Shown: positions 1-9,886, counted from the first letter of the stretch. The stretch is 64,000 nucleotides of DNA from Flavobacterium frigoris (GCF_900111075.1 NZ_FOFZ01000001.1:620001-684000), one strand, 5' to 3'. The notes: generated by a model not told the origin, from the letters alone. A program made the numbers and translations.

Positions 1-1379
1 TGAATGCCCCATTCTAGTGGTTTGGAAAGGAAAAACGGAACGCAATTAAAAGCGGCTAATGTCATAACTAAAACTCCCAGTATCATCATAAAACTTAACA
101 AAGGGATGATAATGATGTTGGTGATGAAAAACAAACCTGGAAATTGGTGAAAGTAGTATATACTCAAAGGCATGGTGCCAATTTGTGCCGCAAAGGAAAC
201 AGTGAGAATTCCCCAAATATAATTTAGGGGTTTGTTTTTTGGTTTCCATATTGAAGCTAGTAACGGCTGTAGCCAAAGTATAAAGAACAAAGCGATATAA
301 CTAAGTTGAAAACCAACATCAAACAAAAAAGATGGCTGGAAGAGCAAAATCAGTAATATAGAAACTAGTAGGGTATGGTAAATATTGACACTACGGCGCA
401 ATTGATATCCGATGGCTACAAATGAAAACATAGTTACGGAGCGCACAACCGATGGAGCTAGCCCCGCGATTAATGCAAAAGTGGCTAATGATAATAGAAT
501 TAGAAATAATTTGAGTAAGGCACCTCTTTTTGTGTTGGGAATCGGGCTGAGGATAAAAGTTAAAAATAGCAAGAGGAATCCAACATGTAATCCTGAAACC
601 GATAAAATATGTATCGCACCAGCATATTGGTAGTCTTGGAGAATATCGGGGGAGATGTCTTGTTTTTGACCCAAAATTAAAGCGATAGCGACACTTAGTT
701 CTTTTTTATGGAAATTGTTTTTCTCTAGATTATGAATAATTTTTGTCCGCAATTTAGAAGTATAATACCAGATGTCTTTCTTTAAGTCGGCACTAATACT
801 GATCTGATCAGCGTCAGTGAATAGTTGGGCGTAAATTTGTTTTTTCGAAAGGTATTCGCCGTAATCGAATTGATTAGGGTTGTTTGGTAGTTTGTTTTTA
901 TAGAGTACGCCTTTAATGGCTAGTAAAGTTCCAGTTTCAAAGCTAGGATGGGCGCTGTCCTTTCTAATATTCAACAGTATTTTTCCTGAGTAGTTCTTAT
1001 TTTCAATTTGATTAATGAGAGCGATATAGCGGTCGCTAAAATGGCTTCCCTTTAATTTTTCTCTAACCACTAGAGACACAAACTGTGGTTTTTCAAAAAC
1101 GCTGCTATTGTGTGTGTAGTTACTTTGTTGATAAGAATCAGTGTGAACTATCAGGGTCGCACCTCCAATCAGAAAGGATAGTAGATAACTGCTTAATCCA
1201 AAATAGATTGTGTTTTTAAGAATGTTTTTTTGTAAATAATAGCTTGTGCAAAAGAGCAGCAAAGTGATAGCTAATAAACCAAAAAGGAACGCAGGAGCGG
1301 GTTTTATGTAAAAGGTGATTGCTATCCCTAATACAAAACCTATTGTAATTCTCGCCAAAGGGAACTGCAGTACTTTCAT
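1..1379 (-). CDS. comEC: ComEC/Rec2 family competence membrane protein (C-terminus beyond the window)
   Basis: About 459 residues are visible, reading leftward from an ATG at 1379 to the window edge in one open frame. The first 60 residues hold hydrophobic helices, followed by a soluble segment of the kind found in ComEC (DUF4131 region). The competence domain then starts near residue 260 with the recognisable ILSVSGLHVGFLLLFL stretch and LAPSVVRS, followed by more membrane helices. Family knowledge: ComEC forms the inner-membrane channel for single-stranded DNA uptake and often carries a C-terminal metallo-beta-lactamase-like domain, which would lie outside this window. The NlpC/P60 gene lies just upstream on the same strand. 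The family call is firm; natural competence of the organism is not shown. Confidence 0.88.
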   Translation of the reverse strand, partial: MKVLQFPLARITIGFVLGIAITFYIKPAPAFLFGLLAITLLLFCTSYYLQKNILKNTIYFGLSSYLLSFLIGGATLIVHTDSYQQSNYTHNSSVFEKPQFVSLVVREKLKGSHFSDRYIALINQIENKNYSGKILLNIRKDSAHPSFETGTLLAIKGVLYKNKLPNNPNQFDYGEYLSKKQIYAQLFTDADQISISADLKKDIWYYTSKLRTKIIHNLEKNNFHKKELSVAIALILGQKQDISPDILQDYQYAGAIHILSVSGLHVGFLLLFLTFILSPIPNTKRGALLKLFLILLSLATFALIAGLAPSVVRSVTMFSFVAIGYQLRRSVNIYHTLLVSILLILLFQPSFLFDVGFQLSYIALFFILWLQPLLASIWKPKNKPLNYIWGILTVSFAAQIGTMPLSIYYFHQFPGLFFITNIIIIPLLSFMMILGVLVMTLAAFNCVPFFLSKPLEWGI

Positions 1380-1473
1380 TGTTCTAAAGTACAGAATTTT
1401 AACAATAAAAAACTGTTTATTTTATTGTTTGAAAAATTCAGATTTTGGCGCTAAAGAAAATGGATATTCTGTT

Positions 1474-1971
1474 TTATTTTAAAACACGATTCACTTGAAC
1501 AAAAGTGCTTTGATAATAAGATTCCCTCATAGAAGAGACGATAACTCCTTTTGAGGTAGAAGCGTGTATGAATTTTATATCATCGTTTTCCACTTCAGTA
1601 ATGATTCCCACATGATTAATTTGAGATCTTCTATTTGTTTTAAAAAAAATCAGGTCTCCTTTTTTGGCCTTTTTTAGATTTTGCCCTAGTTCAGTTCCTA
1701 TTTTTGATTGTTCATAAGATGATCGCGGAAGATTGATGTCATATAAACCAAAAGTGGAGTAGACTAATCCGGAACAATCATAACCTGTCTTTGTAGTTCC
1801 TGCCGTTTTATAGCGAATCCCGATATTTTCGGATGCTGAACGTATTATTTTATCAATAATTTGATTTGAATTTTCCTTCTTGCTGTCAGCGGACGAGCGG
1901 GTAACGAGCGAAGAAGATTTGCACGAGGCAAAGAAAACAAGGACAGTTAGTATGTATAATGACTTTTTCAA
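1474..1971 (-). CDS. NlpC/P60 (C40) cell-wall peptidase lipoprotein
   Basis: A 165-residue protein with a lipoprotein signal peptide: positive start, hydrophobic core and lipobox FASC with the lipidated Cys at residue 17. The NlpC/P60 domain carries the catalytic Cys in YDCSGLVYS (Cys66), the His in INHVGIITE (His120) and a third polar residue in FIHAS (His136). Such proteins cleave peptide stems of peptidoglycan, usually between D-Glu and mDAP, and are anchored on the periplasmic side of a membrane. The overall plan (short lipoprotein, single domain) resembles Spr/MepS-type endopeptidases. It lies between comEC and lpxB on the same strand. The exact substrate bond is inferred from the family. 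Confidence 0.9.
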   Translation of the reverse strand: MKKSLYILTVLVFFASCKSSSLVTRSSADSKKENSNQIIDKIIRSASENIGIRYKTAGTTKTGYDCSGLVYSTFGLYDINLPRSSYEQSKIGTELGQNLKKAKKGDLIFFKTNRRSQINHVGIITEVENDDIKFIHASTSKGVIVSSMRESYYQSTFVQVNRVLK

Positions 1972-2022
1972 ATGATTTTGGCTTTTAAGGATTCAATCGC
2001 TACTAATTGTTTGGTAATAGAT

Positions 2023-3132
2023 TTATTTTAAGGCTGCAACAATCAGCTTGGCTGTTTTTTCGCTTGCTCCGGTACCGCCTAGTTTTTTTTCTAAGACATC
2101 GTATTTTTGCAATAGTTGTGTGCGATAAATGGGCTGCAGTATTTTTTGTAATTCTGTTTTAATATTTTTTTTATTAAAGTCTTCCTGAATTAACTCAGTG
2201 ACCACTTCCTCATCCATAATTAGATTGACAAGAGAAATGTATTTTAATGTTATAATGCGTTTTGCAATTTGGTATGAAGCCCAGCTTCCTTTGTAACACA
2301 CTACTTCTGGAACTTTAAACAAGGCTGTTTCTAGAGTTGCGGTTCCCGAAGTTACTAACGCAGCTGTAGCGTTCTTCAATAAATCATAGGTTTTATTCGA
2401 GATGAATTTTATATTTTCATTCTTGATGAATTGTTGGTAAAAGGAATAATCTTGGCTTGGCGCACCAGCAATAACAAACTGATAATCTGGAAAATCATCA
2501 ACAATACTTAGCATTCCAGTAAGCATTTTGGTAATTTCTTGTTTGCGACTACCAGGAAGCAAAGCAATAATAGGTTTTTCACTCAATTGATTTTCAGTTT
2601 TAAAAACCGTAGAATCTATTGATGGGTGATTATGAATAGCGTCAATTAATGGATGTCCTACGTAGGTTACATCATAATTATATTTTTCATAGAAAGGTTT
2701 TACAAAGGGTAAAACCACATACATATGGTCAATAGTGTTTTTAATCGTTTCTACTCTACTCGCTCTAGATGCCCAGACCTGTGGGCTTATGTAGTAAAAG
2801 GTTTTAAATCCTGCGGGTTTTGCCCATTTAGCAATTCGAAGGTTAAAACCAGAATTGTCTATAAATATTAAGGCATCGGGTTTGTAATTTTGAATGTCTT
2901 CTTTGCAAGTCTTTATAAAATCTAAGATGGAAGAAAGGTTTTTTATGATCTCCGCAAAGCCCATAAAAGCACGTTCTTTGTAATGAGAAACTAATTGGGC
3001 TCCAGCCTGTTGCATTAAATCACCACCCCAACATCTTATTTGTGCCTCTTTATCTTGTTTGAATATTTCTTTAATCAAATTAGAACCGTGCAAATCGCCT
3101 GATGCCTCTCCGGCTAGAATATAGTATTTCAT
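2023..3132 (-). CDS. lpxB: lipid-A-disaccharide synthase
   Basis: This glycosyltransferase (GT19) joins UDP-2,3-diacylglucosamine to lipid X to form the lipid A disaccharide at the inner membrane. The protein is 369 residues, normal for the family. It opens with MKYYILAGEASGDLHGSNL, the diagnostic LpxB N-terminus, and contains FIDNSGFNLRIAKWAK, YYISPQVWASR and ALLPGSRKQEI, all typical. The frame stays open 69 bases further upstream, but the ATG at 3132 gives the canonical start and I chose it. It lies downstream of a broken small membrane gene and the broken surE, an order I recall as common in flavobacteria. Confidence 0.95.
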   Translation of the reverse strand: MKYYILAGEASGDLHGSNLIKEIFKQDKEAQIRCWGGDLMQQAGAQLVSHYKERAFMGFAEIIKNLSSILDFIKTCKEDIQNYKPDALIFIDNSGFNLRIAKWAKPAGFKTFYYISPQVWASRASRVETIKNTIDHMYVVLPFVKPFYEKYNYDVTYVGHPLIDAIHNHPSIDSTVFKTENQLSEKPIIALLPGSRKQEITKMLTGMLSIVDDFPDYQFVIAGAPSQDYSFYQQFIKNENIKFISNKTYDLLKNATAALVTSGTATLETALFKVPEVVCYKGSWASYQIAKRIITLKYISLVNLIMDEEVVTELIQEDFNKKNIKTELQKILQPIYRTQLLQKYDVLEKKLGGTGASEKTAKLIVAALK

Positions 3133-3219
3133 TTTAAGGACGTGAATTAGTTTTAAAAAACTTCGGTATTCAAAATTAGGTGTTGAATGTTCATCAATCA
3201 AGCAAATCAGCTATTATTT

Positions 3220-3483
3220 TTAAATAAACAAAGTCAAAATGGTTAAAACAATTACTGCTAGTACAACGCCTCGCGCGATATGATCTTTGTTGAGCTTTAA
3301 TAAAAACAGTAAAGACAATTAAGTTTAGAATAGAACCGAGTGTAATTAATTTACCCAACGTCCCCTGAGCTTTCATAATTTGAATTCTTTGTATGAAATT
3401 ATAAGGCGTAAACAAGGTAGTGTAAATAAAAGCACCCAATTAATACCAAGTAGAAATACTTTAAATAATGCGGTTTTATTCAT
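3220..3483 (-). pseudogene. frame-broken small membrane protein gene between surE and lpxB
   Basis: No single frame gives a sensible protein here, but three pieces join into one. The frame from ATG 3483 reads MNKTALFKVFLLGINW. A G-run near 3438 appears one G short; with it restored the reading continues GAFIYTTLFTPYNF and on through FTVFIK. Near 3300 an A-run appears one A long; without it the reading continues LNKDHIARGVVLAVIVLT and stops at 3220. The sum is about 87 residues with two hydrophobic segments. The first and last pieces are in the same frame, so the two changes cancel. I do not recognise a function. Either two compensating indels or two homopolymer sequence errors explain it. Confidence 0.55.
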
Positions 3484-4254
3484 TCCACTTCCAGGTGTTA
3501 AGTTCTTGTGTCGCATGATGTGCTGTTAAGTCAAACTGAACGGGAACCACAGAAATATATCCGTTTTCTAGAGCCCATTCATCAGTGTCTTCGCCTTTAT
3601 CTTGGTTTACAAACTCCCCTGCAAGCCAATAATAATCTCTTCCTTGTGGGGTTTGTCTTTTATCAAATTTTTCTACCCAACGGGCTTTCGCTTGACGACA
3701 TATTTTAATTCCCTTTATGTTTTCTTTTGTTAATTTCGGAAAATTCACGTTTAAAACCACTCCTTTGGGCAAGCTGTTTTCTAAAACTTCTAAGGTTATT
3801 TTTCGAATAAAGGGTTTCATAGTCTCAAAATCGGCGTTCCAGTTGAAGTCTAAAAGAGAAAAGCCTATTGCGGGAATTCCTTCAATACCAGCTTCGACGG
3901 CGGCACTCATTGTCCCTGAATAAATTACGTTTATGGAAGAATTAGAACCGTGATTTACTCCAGATACGCACAAATCTGGTTTTCTTTTTAGGATTTCATT
4001 TACCGCTAATTTACACAATCTACTGGTGTTCCAGAGCAGCTATATTCTTGGATAACATCATTTTCTTTCGAAATTTTGTCCAGATATAAGGTGCTGTTTG
4101 TGGTTATGGCATGACCCATCCCGCTTTGAGGTTTGTCCGGTGCGACCACCAAAACATCTCCTATCTCTGCCATTACGGCAATTAATGCTCGGAGTCCAGG
4201 AGCCGAAACGCCATCGTCGTTTGTTATTAAAATTAAAGGTTTTGCTTTGTCCAT
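3476..4254 (-). pseudogene. surE: 5'/3'-nucleotidase SurE, interrupted by a one-base frameshift
   Basis: The N-terminal 82 residues (from ATG 4254) carry the metal-binding LILITNDDGVSAPGLRAL and end with CSGTPVDCVN followed by a stop near 4006. The next frame continues at once with KLAVNEILKRKPDLCVSG, VNHGSNSSINVIYSGTMSAA and the usual C-terminus, ending at 3476. Adding one A to the short A-run near 4008-4010 restores GTPVDCVKLAVNEI and a protein of about 259 residues, the family length. SurE is a metal-dependent survival nucleotidase. All catalytic motifs are present, so the break is recent, a sequence error, or bypassed. The stop overlaps the start of the next gene by a few bases. Confidence 0.85.
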
Positions 4255-4460
4255 GTTTTTGTTTTTTTTAGGCTATAGTTCGTGCTTTGGCAAGCAAATT
4301 GCAGTGGATAAATTTGTATTGTTCAAACAAAGAAAACAAAATTTATTAACTTGGATGAATAAAGCAAAACAAAAAAACAATTTTATATCTTTAACAAAAA
4401 TTTATGGAGGACTTGCGGGGGGTGGCATAGTTTTTACCGTATATTAGTTTAAAAATTTGG

Positions 4461-6662
4461 ATGAATACTATTCTTAACTTTATGAAAAGAAATTATAAAA
4501 TATTACTTGCAATTGTTCTTCTTTCGGCGACATTATTTGCATTTAATTTAAAATCAGGGGTTGATGCCAATCCTGATAAAGACAAACTACGATTAGAATT
4601 ATTATCTTTTGTACTTGAAAGATGGCATTACGATCCAGCAACTATAGATGATACGTTCTCAAAGGGTATTTATAAAGATTATGTTCAGGCTCTAGATCCA
4701 TCAAAACGTTTTTTCTTACAATCTGATATTGATGAATTTTCAGAATTTGAATTGAAATTAGATGATGCATTAATTAATAGGGACTTGACTTTCTTTAACC
4801 TTTCTTACGATCGCTTGATGAAAAGAATGGAGGAAAGTAAAAAAATATATAGTGGGATAATGCTTGTGCCTTTTGACTATTCAATTGATGAGAGCTTTGA
4901 CACTGATTATGACAAAGCGCCTTATGCAAAAAACACTACTGAACTTACTGAAAGATGGAGAAAGCAAATCAAATTATCTGCGCTTGCATCTTTGACAGAT
5001 CGTTTGCGTATTCAAGAAAACAAAAGTAAAGGCATTGACGTAAAAAGTGACATATCTAAGGATAATGAAAAGCCGAAAACATTTGTTGAATTAGAAAAAG
5101 AAACACGTGAAAGTGCTAAAAAATCTTTGGATGAATATTTTGGTTTTATGAATGATTTAGACCGAGACGATTGGTTTTCAGTTTACATAAATTCTATCAC
5201 GGCAGGTTTTGATCCACATACTAATTATTTTGCTCCGGAAGAAAAAGAACGTTTTGATGTAAGTATTAGTGGAAAATTAGAAGGTATCGGGGCACGTCTT
5301 CAAAAGAAGAATGATTTTACCGAAATATCTGAATTGATTTCAGGAGGTCCGGCTTGGAGAGGAAAACAGCTCGAAGCAGGGGATTTAGTAATGAAGGTAG
5401 CTCAAGGAAATGCGACTCCTGTTGATGTTGTAGGAATGCGACTTGATGATGTTGTCAAAAAAATTAAGGGTCCTAAAGGATCAGAAGTTCGTCTTACCGT
5501 TAAAAAAGTGGATGGTACAATTGCAGTTATTTCTATAATTAGAGACATCGTAGAGATTGAGGAAACTTATGCTAAGTCTAGCATTGTGACTAAAAATGGC
5601 TTGAAATACGGGGTCATTTATTTGCCTAAGTTCTATATTGATTTTGAAAATAAAGAAGGTAGAGATGCTGGGAAAGATATTGCTTTAGAAGTTGAGAGAC
5701 TAAAAGGAGCAAAAGTAGATGGTATTGTTCTGGATGTTCGAGATGACGGCGGAGGTTCGTTATCTACTGTTGTTGATATTGCTGGATTGTTCATCGAGCA
5801 AGGTCCTATTGTTCAAATCAAATCAGCCGGAAGAAAGAAGGAAGTTTTGTACGATAGAGATAAAAAAATTGAATGGGATGGACCGTTAGTAATTATGGTT
5901 AATAGTTTCTCGGCCTCAGCTTCAGAAATATTAGCTGCTGCAATCCAGGATTATAAAAGAGGAATTATTATTGGTAGCAAACAAACATATGGGAAAGGGA
6001 CGGTACAAAATGTTATCGATCTAAATGAGTTTGTACGAAATAGTGATGTTGGAGATTTAGGGGCATTAAAAACAACAACCCAAAAATTTTATAGAATAAA
6101 CGGAGGTTCAACCCAATTAGAAGGGGTGAGTAGTGATATTGTTATGCCAGATAGATATGCTTATTTAAAAATGGGAGAACGAGATGTAGAGCATGCTATG
6201 CCTTGGGATAAGATTGATGCTGCATCTTATACGGTATGGGATAAAACAGCTAATTTCAACAAAGCCGTTTTGAATAGTAAAGAAAGAATTGCACATAATG
6301 AGCAATTTAAATTAATCGAGGATAATGCTAAATGGATCGATAGCCGAAGTAATGAAAACACGTACAGTTTAAATATAGAAAAATTTAAAATGGCGCAAAA
6401 TGCAATTGAAGAAAAAGCTAAAAAATACAAACCTATTTCGCAATATAAGAATTCATTACAGTTTGTTTCTCTACCATCTGAAGTAATTGAGACTAGTAAG
6501 GATAGTATATTGAAAGAGAAAAGGGATAGATGGCATGAAAATTTAGCTAAAGATATTTATGTGGAGGAAGCATTAAATGTTTTAGATGATTTACAAACGA
6601 AAATTATTTTAAAAAAAGAAGGTTCTTCTAATCCAAAAAAAGAAAAACTAGCTAAATCATAA
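4461..6662 (+). CDS. prc: carboxyl-terminal processing protease (tail-specific protease, S41A)
   Basis: This 733-residue periplasmic protease degrades misfolded or tagged proteins from their C-termini. An N-terminal hydrophobic signal/anchor (MKRNYKILLAIVLL) is followed by an N-terminal helical domain, a PDZ domain around residues 265-355 (GIGARLQ, ISGGPAWRGKQLEAGD) and the S41 catalytic core. The nucleophile is in NSFSASASEIL (Ser486 by comparison with E. coli Prc) and the general base Lys in YGKGTVQ (about Lys512). A DUF3340-type C-terminal region follows. Length and layout match Prc/Tsp rather than the shorter CtpA proteins. An alternative start seven codons later is possible. It may be co-transcribed with the permease 18 bases downstream. 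Confidence 0.92.
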   Translation: MNTILNFMKRNYKILLAIVLLSATLFAFNLKSGVDANPDKDKLRLELLSFVLERWHYDPATIDDTFSKGIYKDYVQALDPSKRFFLQSDIDEFSEFELKLDDALINRDLTFFNLSYDRLMKRMEESKKIYSGIMLVPFDYSIDESFDTDYDKAPYAKNTTELTERWRKQIKLSALASLTDRLRIQENKSKGIDVKSDISKDNEKPKTFVELEKETRESAKKSLDEYFGFMNDLDRDDWFSVYINSITAGFDPHTNYFAPEEKERFDVSISGKLEGIGARLQKKNDFTEISELISGGPAWRGKQLEAGDLVMKVAQGNATPVDVVGMRLDDVVKKIKGPKGSEVRLTVKKVDGTIAVISIIRDIVEIEETYAKSSIVTKNGLKYGVIYLPKFYIDFENKEGRDAGKDIALEVERLKGAKVDGIVLDVRDDGGGSLSTVVDIAGLFIEQGPIVQIKSAGRKKEVLYDRDKKIEWDGPLVIMVNSFSASASEILAAAIQDYKRGIIIGSKQTYGKGTVQNVIDLNEFVRNSDVGDLGALKTTTQKFYRINGGSTQLEGVSSDIVMPDRYAYLKMGERDVEHAMPWDKIDAASYTVWDKTANFNKAVLNSKERIAHNEQFKLIEDNAKWIDSRSNENTYSLNIEKFKMAQNAIEEKAKKYKPISQYKNSLQFVSLPSEVIETSKDSILKEKRDRWHENLAKDIYVEEALNVLDDLQTKIILKKEGSSNPKKEKLAKS

Positions 6663-6679
6663 GTGTATACTTCTTTAAA

Positions 6680-7786
6680 ATGAATAATACAACACAATCA
6701 TTAACTGCAATTGCGCTCCATAAATTCAAAAAGAATTGTTGGGGCGTTTTCAGTTTTGCGTTCATCGTAATATTACTTTTCGTTTCGATTTTTGCATATG
6801 TTCTCGCACCTGATAATTCAGAAAATGCAAATCAAATGCATCTATCCATACATTCAAAACCGCCAGGTTTTAATGTGACGATGCTGTCTATTCCTTTAGA
6901 TTTAAAACCAATAACGACAGTTAAAAATTATTTTATGGGCTTTCCTAATAGTGTGACGGAGGTCGCTGTTGAAAGCTATAAGGTCATCGGAAACACTATC
7001 GTGTATGTTGAGTATAATGATGAGCCGTCATTAAAAATGGTTAAAGAAATTGATCTAAAGTCTTTTGCTGGACAAAACACAATTGCATCAGTCGAGCAGA
7101 ACTTTATTAATAATAGAACTTTTTATCTGGGTACAGATAAATATGGTAGAGATTTGCTTAGCAGGATGTTGATCGGTTCGAGAGTTTCGATTTCTATCGG
7201 TATTGTAGTCGTCGTAATTTCTCTAATTGTAGGAATTTTTTTTGGTGCAATAGGCGGGTATTTTGGCGGTAAAGTGGATGCATTAATTATGTGGTTGGTC
7301 AATATCATTTGGTCGATACCTACACTTCTTTTAGTAATAGCGATAACCTTAGCACTAGGAAAAGGGTTTTGGCAGGTTTTTGTTGCAGTGGGCTTAACAA
7401 TGTGGGTTGAGGTGGCGCGTGTCGTGCGTGGTCAAGTGATAAGTGTGAAGGAAATGCAATATGTTACCGCTGCCAGAGCTTTAGGGTTTGGTAATTTTCG
7501 AATTATATTCAATCATATATTACCTAATATTATGGCACCGGTAATTGTAATTTCAGCTGCTAATTTTGCTTCAGCTATTTTAGTGGAAAGCGGGCTTAGT
7601 TTTTTGGGCTTGGGGGCGCAACCACCAATTCCTAGTTGGGGGAGTATCATAAAAGACCATTATAGTTATATTATTTTAGGTAAGCCCTATTTAGCAATGG
7701 TGCCCGGTATTGCGATTATGTTGATAACATTAGCGTTTATGATGATGGGTAATGCTTTGCGTGATGCCTTAGATGTTAAAGGGTAA
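6680..7786 (+). CDS. ABC transporter permease (OppC/DppC type)
   Basis: A 368-residue inner-membrane permease of the peptide/nickel ABC importer class. One helix lies near residues 22-45. It is followed by a long periplasmic insert of about 90 residues, then FYLGTDKYGRDLLSRMLIGSRVS, which is diagnostic of OppC-like subunits, and then five helices. The EAA loop that contacts the ATPase is visible as AARALGFGNFRIIFNHILPN. The C-terminus ends NALRDALDVKG, typical of the family. No ATPase, partner permease or binding protein is beside it, so the substrate cannot be inferred; an unlinked partner is likely. It starts 18 bases after prc. Confidence 0.87.
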   Translation: MNNTTQSLTAIALHKFKKNCWGVFSFAFIVILLFVSIFAYVLAPDNSENANQMHLSIHSKPPGFNVTMLSIPLDLKPITTVKNYFMGFPNSVTEVAVESYKVIGNTIVYVEYNDEPSLKMVKEIDLKSFAGQNTIASVEQNFINNRTFYLGTDKYGRDLLSRMLIGSRVSISIGIVVVVISLIVGIFFGAIGGYFGGKVDALIMWLVNIIWSIPTLLLVIAITLALGKGFWQVFVAVGLTMWVEVARVVRGQVISVKEMQYVTAARALGFGNFRIIFNHILPNIMAPVIVISAANFASAILVESGLSFLGLGAQPPIPSWGSIIKDHYSYIILGKPYLAMVPGIAIMLITLAFMMMGNALRDALDVKG

Positions 7787-7799
7787 TAATTATTTGTAG

Positions 7800-8627
7800 A
7801 TGAAGTACGCGCTGTTATTAATGTTCTCAATAGTATGTTTGTCGCTCTTATCATCTTGTAAAAAAGATTTTGAAAGCACTAAGGTAATAAGCAACAATTT
7901 ATTGACTGATACATTAATAATAAAAAATACGGTAGTTACATTCAATGTCGCATTCGACTATTTACCAGCAGTTTCTTCAAACGAAATAGTCAAGCACAAG
8001 TACTTTACTCTTTCGTATAACGAAAAAGCGGAGCAGGCAGAGTGGATGGCTTATGAATTAAAGAAAGAGTACGTCACCAAAAGTAATTTTAGAAGACCTT
8101 ACTTCATTGAAGATCCAAAAGTAAAAAGTGTTTCTGCTGACTGGAGGAATTATAAAAATTCTGGATATGATAAAGGGCATCTCTGTCCTGCAGGAGACAT
8201 GCAGTTTGATATAGATGCATACGATGATACTTTTTATACATCTAATATTGCTCCGCAAAATCATGAGTTTAATACAGGGTTTTGGAATCGGCTGGAACAA
8301 AAAGTGCGCTATTGGGCTGTTAGATATGATGGTGTTTATGTAGTTACTGGCGGAATTCTTAAGAATTCGACTAAAACAATTGGTAAAGAAAAAGTGGTTG
8401 TTCCAGATTCTTTCTACAAAATAGTATTAAAAAGGAGTAATGGTGATTATAGAATGATTGCTTTTCTAGTTCCAAATGAACCAAGCGAAAAGCCACTCTA
8501 TAATTTTGTAGTGTCCGTGGATAAAATTGAACAACTAACGGGGATTGATTTTTTCCCGAAGCTAGAAGATATAATTGAAAATGACTTAGAAAAGAACACT
8601 GATTATAGTAGTTGGGTTTTTAACTAG
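7800..8627 (+). CDS. DNA/RNA non-specific endonuclease (NUC1 family), lipoprotein
   Basis: A 275-residue secreted nuclease. The N-terminus is a lipoprotein signal with lipobox LLSSC at about residues 16-20. The NUC1 active-site motif appears as YDKGHLCPAGDM (Asp124-His127), a DKGH version of the usual DRGH. It is followed by the metal-binding Asn region NIAPQNHEFNTGFWNRLE. VYVVTGGIL and VPDSFYKIVLK are also typical. It is predicted to be anchored at the cell envelope, where it would cut nucleic acid without strong sequence preference, perhaps for nutrition. It stands 13 bases behind the permease and converges with rodA. Confidence 0.92.
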   Translation: MKYALLLMFSIVCLSLLSSCKKDFESTKVISNNLLTDTLIIKNTVVTFNVAFDYLPAVSSNEIVKHKYFTLSYNEKAEQAEWMAYELKKEYVTKSNFRRPYFIEDPKVKSVSADWRNYKNSGYDKGHLCPAGDMQFDIDAYDDTFYTSNIAPQNHEFNTGFWNRLEQKVRYWAVRYDGVYVVTGGILKNSTKTIGKEKVVVPDSFYKIVLKRSNGDYRMIAFLVPNEPSEKPLYNFVVSVDKIEQLTGIDFFPKLEDIIENDLEKNTDYSSWVFN

Positions 8628-8650
8628 GAATCAAGTTTTCTTTAGCTAGA

Positions 8651-9886
8651 CTACCATTCATTTACTTTATTGGCGTCCATTTTAAGGAATATAAAGAGTA
8701 AAATAGTAAATCCCCAAAGTCCTGATCCTCCATAGGAAAAGAAAGGTAACGGAACTCCAATTGTAGGGAAAACACCAACTACCATTGCGATGTTTACGAA
8801 GAAATGGGTGAATAATATACCCGCTACGCAATATCCATAGACCCGACTAAATTTTGTTTTTTGCCTTTCGGCCAAATAAATAACCCTAAGAAATAAGCTT
8901 ACAAATAGTGCAATTACCACAAGAGATCCTGCAAAGCCCCATTCTTCACCAACAGTGGTAAAAATGTAGTCGGTATGTTGTTCTGGTACAAATCCTCCTT
9001 TTGTCTGAGTTCCTTCAAGGAAACCTCTTCCTAGCCATCCTCCAGAACCAATTGCAATTTCTGATTGATTAGTATTGTATCCAATTCCTTTTAAGTCGAC
9101 CGTTTTACCTAATAATATATTAAAGCGATCTCTATGGTGTTGTTTAAATACATTTTGAAAAACATAACTAACAGACAATACAAAGCCTGAAATTATCGCA
9201 AATAGAATACTACTTAGAACGATATTTCGATCTCCTAATCTTGATTTAAAATGTATGATTAAGATCACTAGTAGTGATAGTAATATTACGTATTGTGGTT
9301 GTAAAACTAATGTTAGCACAAATAAAGTAATAGCAACAAAACCGGTCCATACATACCAAGATGGGAGTCCTTCACGGTATAAAACAATAATAAAAATACT
9401 ATAAATGAGCGCACTACCAGGGTCTGGCTGTGGTAAGATAAGAAGAACGGGTAAAAACACAATCGCTAATGCTTGTATTTGACGGTTTACTTCTTTTAAA
9501 TTAATTTGTGAGTCACTTAAAAATTTTGCTAAAGCTAAAGAAGTTGCTGCTTTAGCGAATTCAGAGGGCTGTAATGTGAAACCACCTATTGCATACCAGC
9601 ATCGCTGTCCTGCTATTGTTTTTCCAAATAAAAACAGTCCTGCTAGTGAAAGGAGTGAGACGCCAAAGATGATGCTCGCATATTTTTCATAAAATTTACC
9701 ATCAATAGTAAGTAGTATGAAAATTAGTGGAATAGTCAATATAATAAATAAAAGCTGTTTCTGGTATGTGTCTTCTATAGAGGACAAGGAGGAGGAGTAG
9801 ATGTTTAACCAACCCATTATCACAAGTGCACTATAAATTAGTATACATGTCCAGTCAAGATTTTTCTTTATACTTTGGTTTTTCAT
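8651..9886 (-). CDS. rodA: rod shape-determining protein RodA (SEDS glycosyltransferase)
   Basis: A 411-residue polytopic membrane protein of the SEDS family, which polymerises lipid II into glycan strands together with the class B PBP encoded just upstream. Recognisable stretches are GWLNIYSSS near the N-terminus, QPSEFAKAATSLALAKFLSD, LPQPDPGSALIY (with the conserved Asp), GWLGRGFLEGTQTKGGFVPEQHTDYIFTTVGEEWGF and the C-terminal FPTIGVPLPFFSYGGSG. Ten or so helices are evident. It is the last gene of the block purH-mreB-mreC-mreD-mrdA-rodA, all on the minus strand with overlaps or short gaps, so one transcript is likely. Confidence 0.96.
   Translation of the reverse strand: MKNQSIKKNLDWTCILIYSALVIMGWLNIYSSSLSSIEDTYQKQLLFIILTIPLIFILLTIDGKFYEKYASIIFGVSLLSLAGLFLFGKTIAGQRCWYAIGGFTLQPSEFAKAATSLALAKFLSDSQINLKEVNRQIQALAIVFLPVLLILPQPDPGSALIYSIFIIVLYREGLPSWYVWTGFVAITLFVLTLVLQPQYVILLSLLVILIIHFKSRLGDRNIVLSSILFAIISGFVLSVSYVFQNVFKQHHRDRFNILLGKTVDLKGIGYNTNQSEIAIGSGGWLGRGFLEGTQTKGGFVPEQHTDYIFTTVGEEWGFAGSLVVIALFVSLFLRVIYLAERQKTKFSRVYGYCVAGILFTHFFVNIAMVVGVFPTIGVPLPFFSYGGSGLWGFTILLFIFLKMDANKVNEW

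Noticed and set aside
412..633. A 73-codon plus-strand frame at the left end
   Set aside because: It is antisense to ComEC, whose frame is continuous and carries family motifs across the whole stretch.
3194..3439. An intact 81-residue gene between surE and lpxB
   Set aside because: Its ends read as nonsense (RSYRARRCTSSNCF), while the neighbouring frame continues with a clear membrane helix and stop. It is better explained as the middle of a frame-broken gene.
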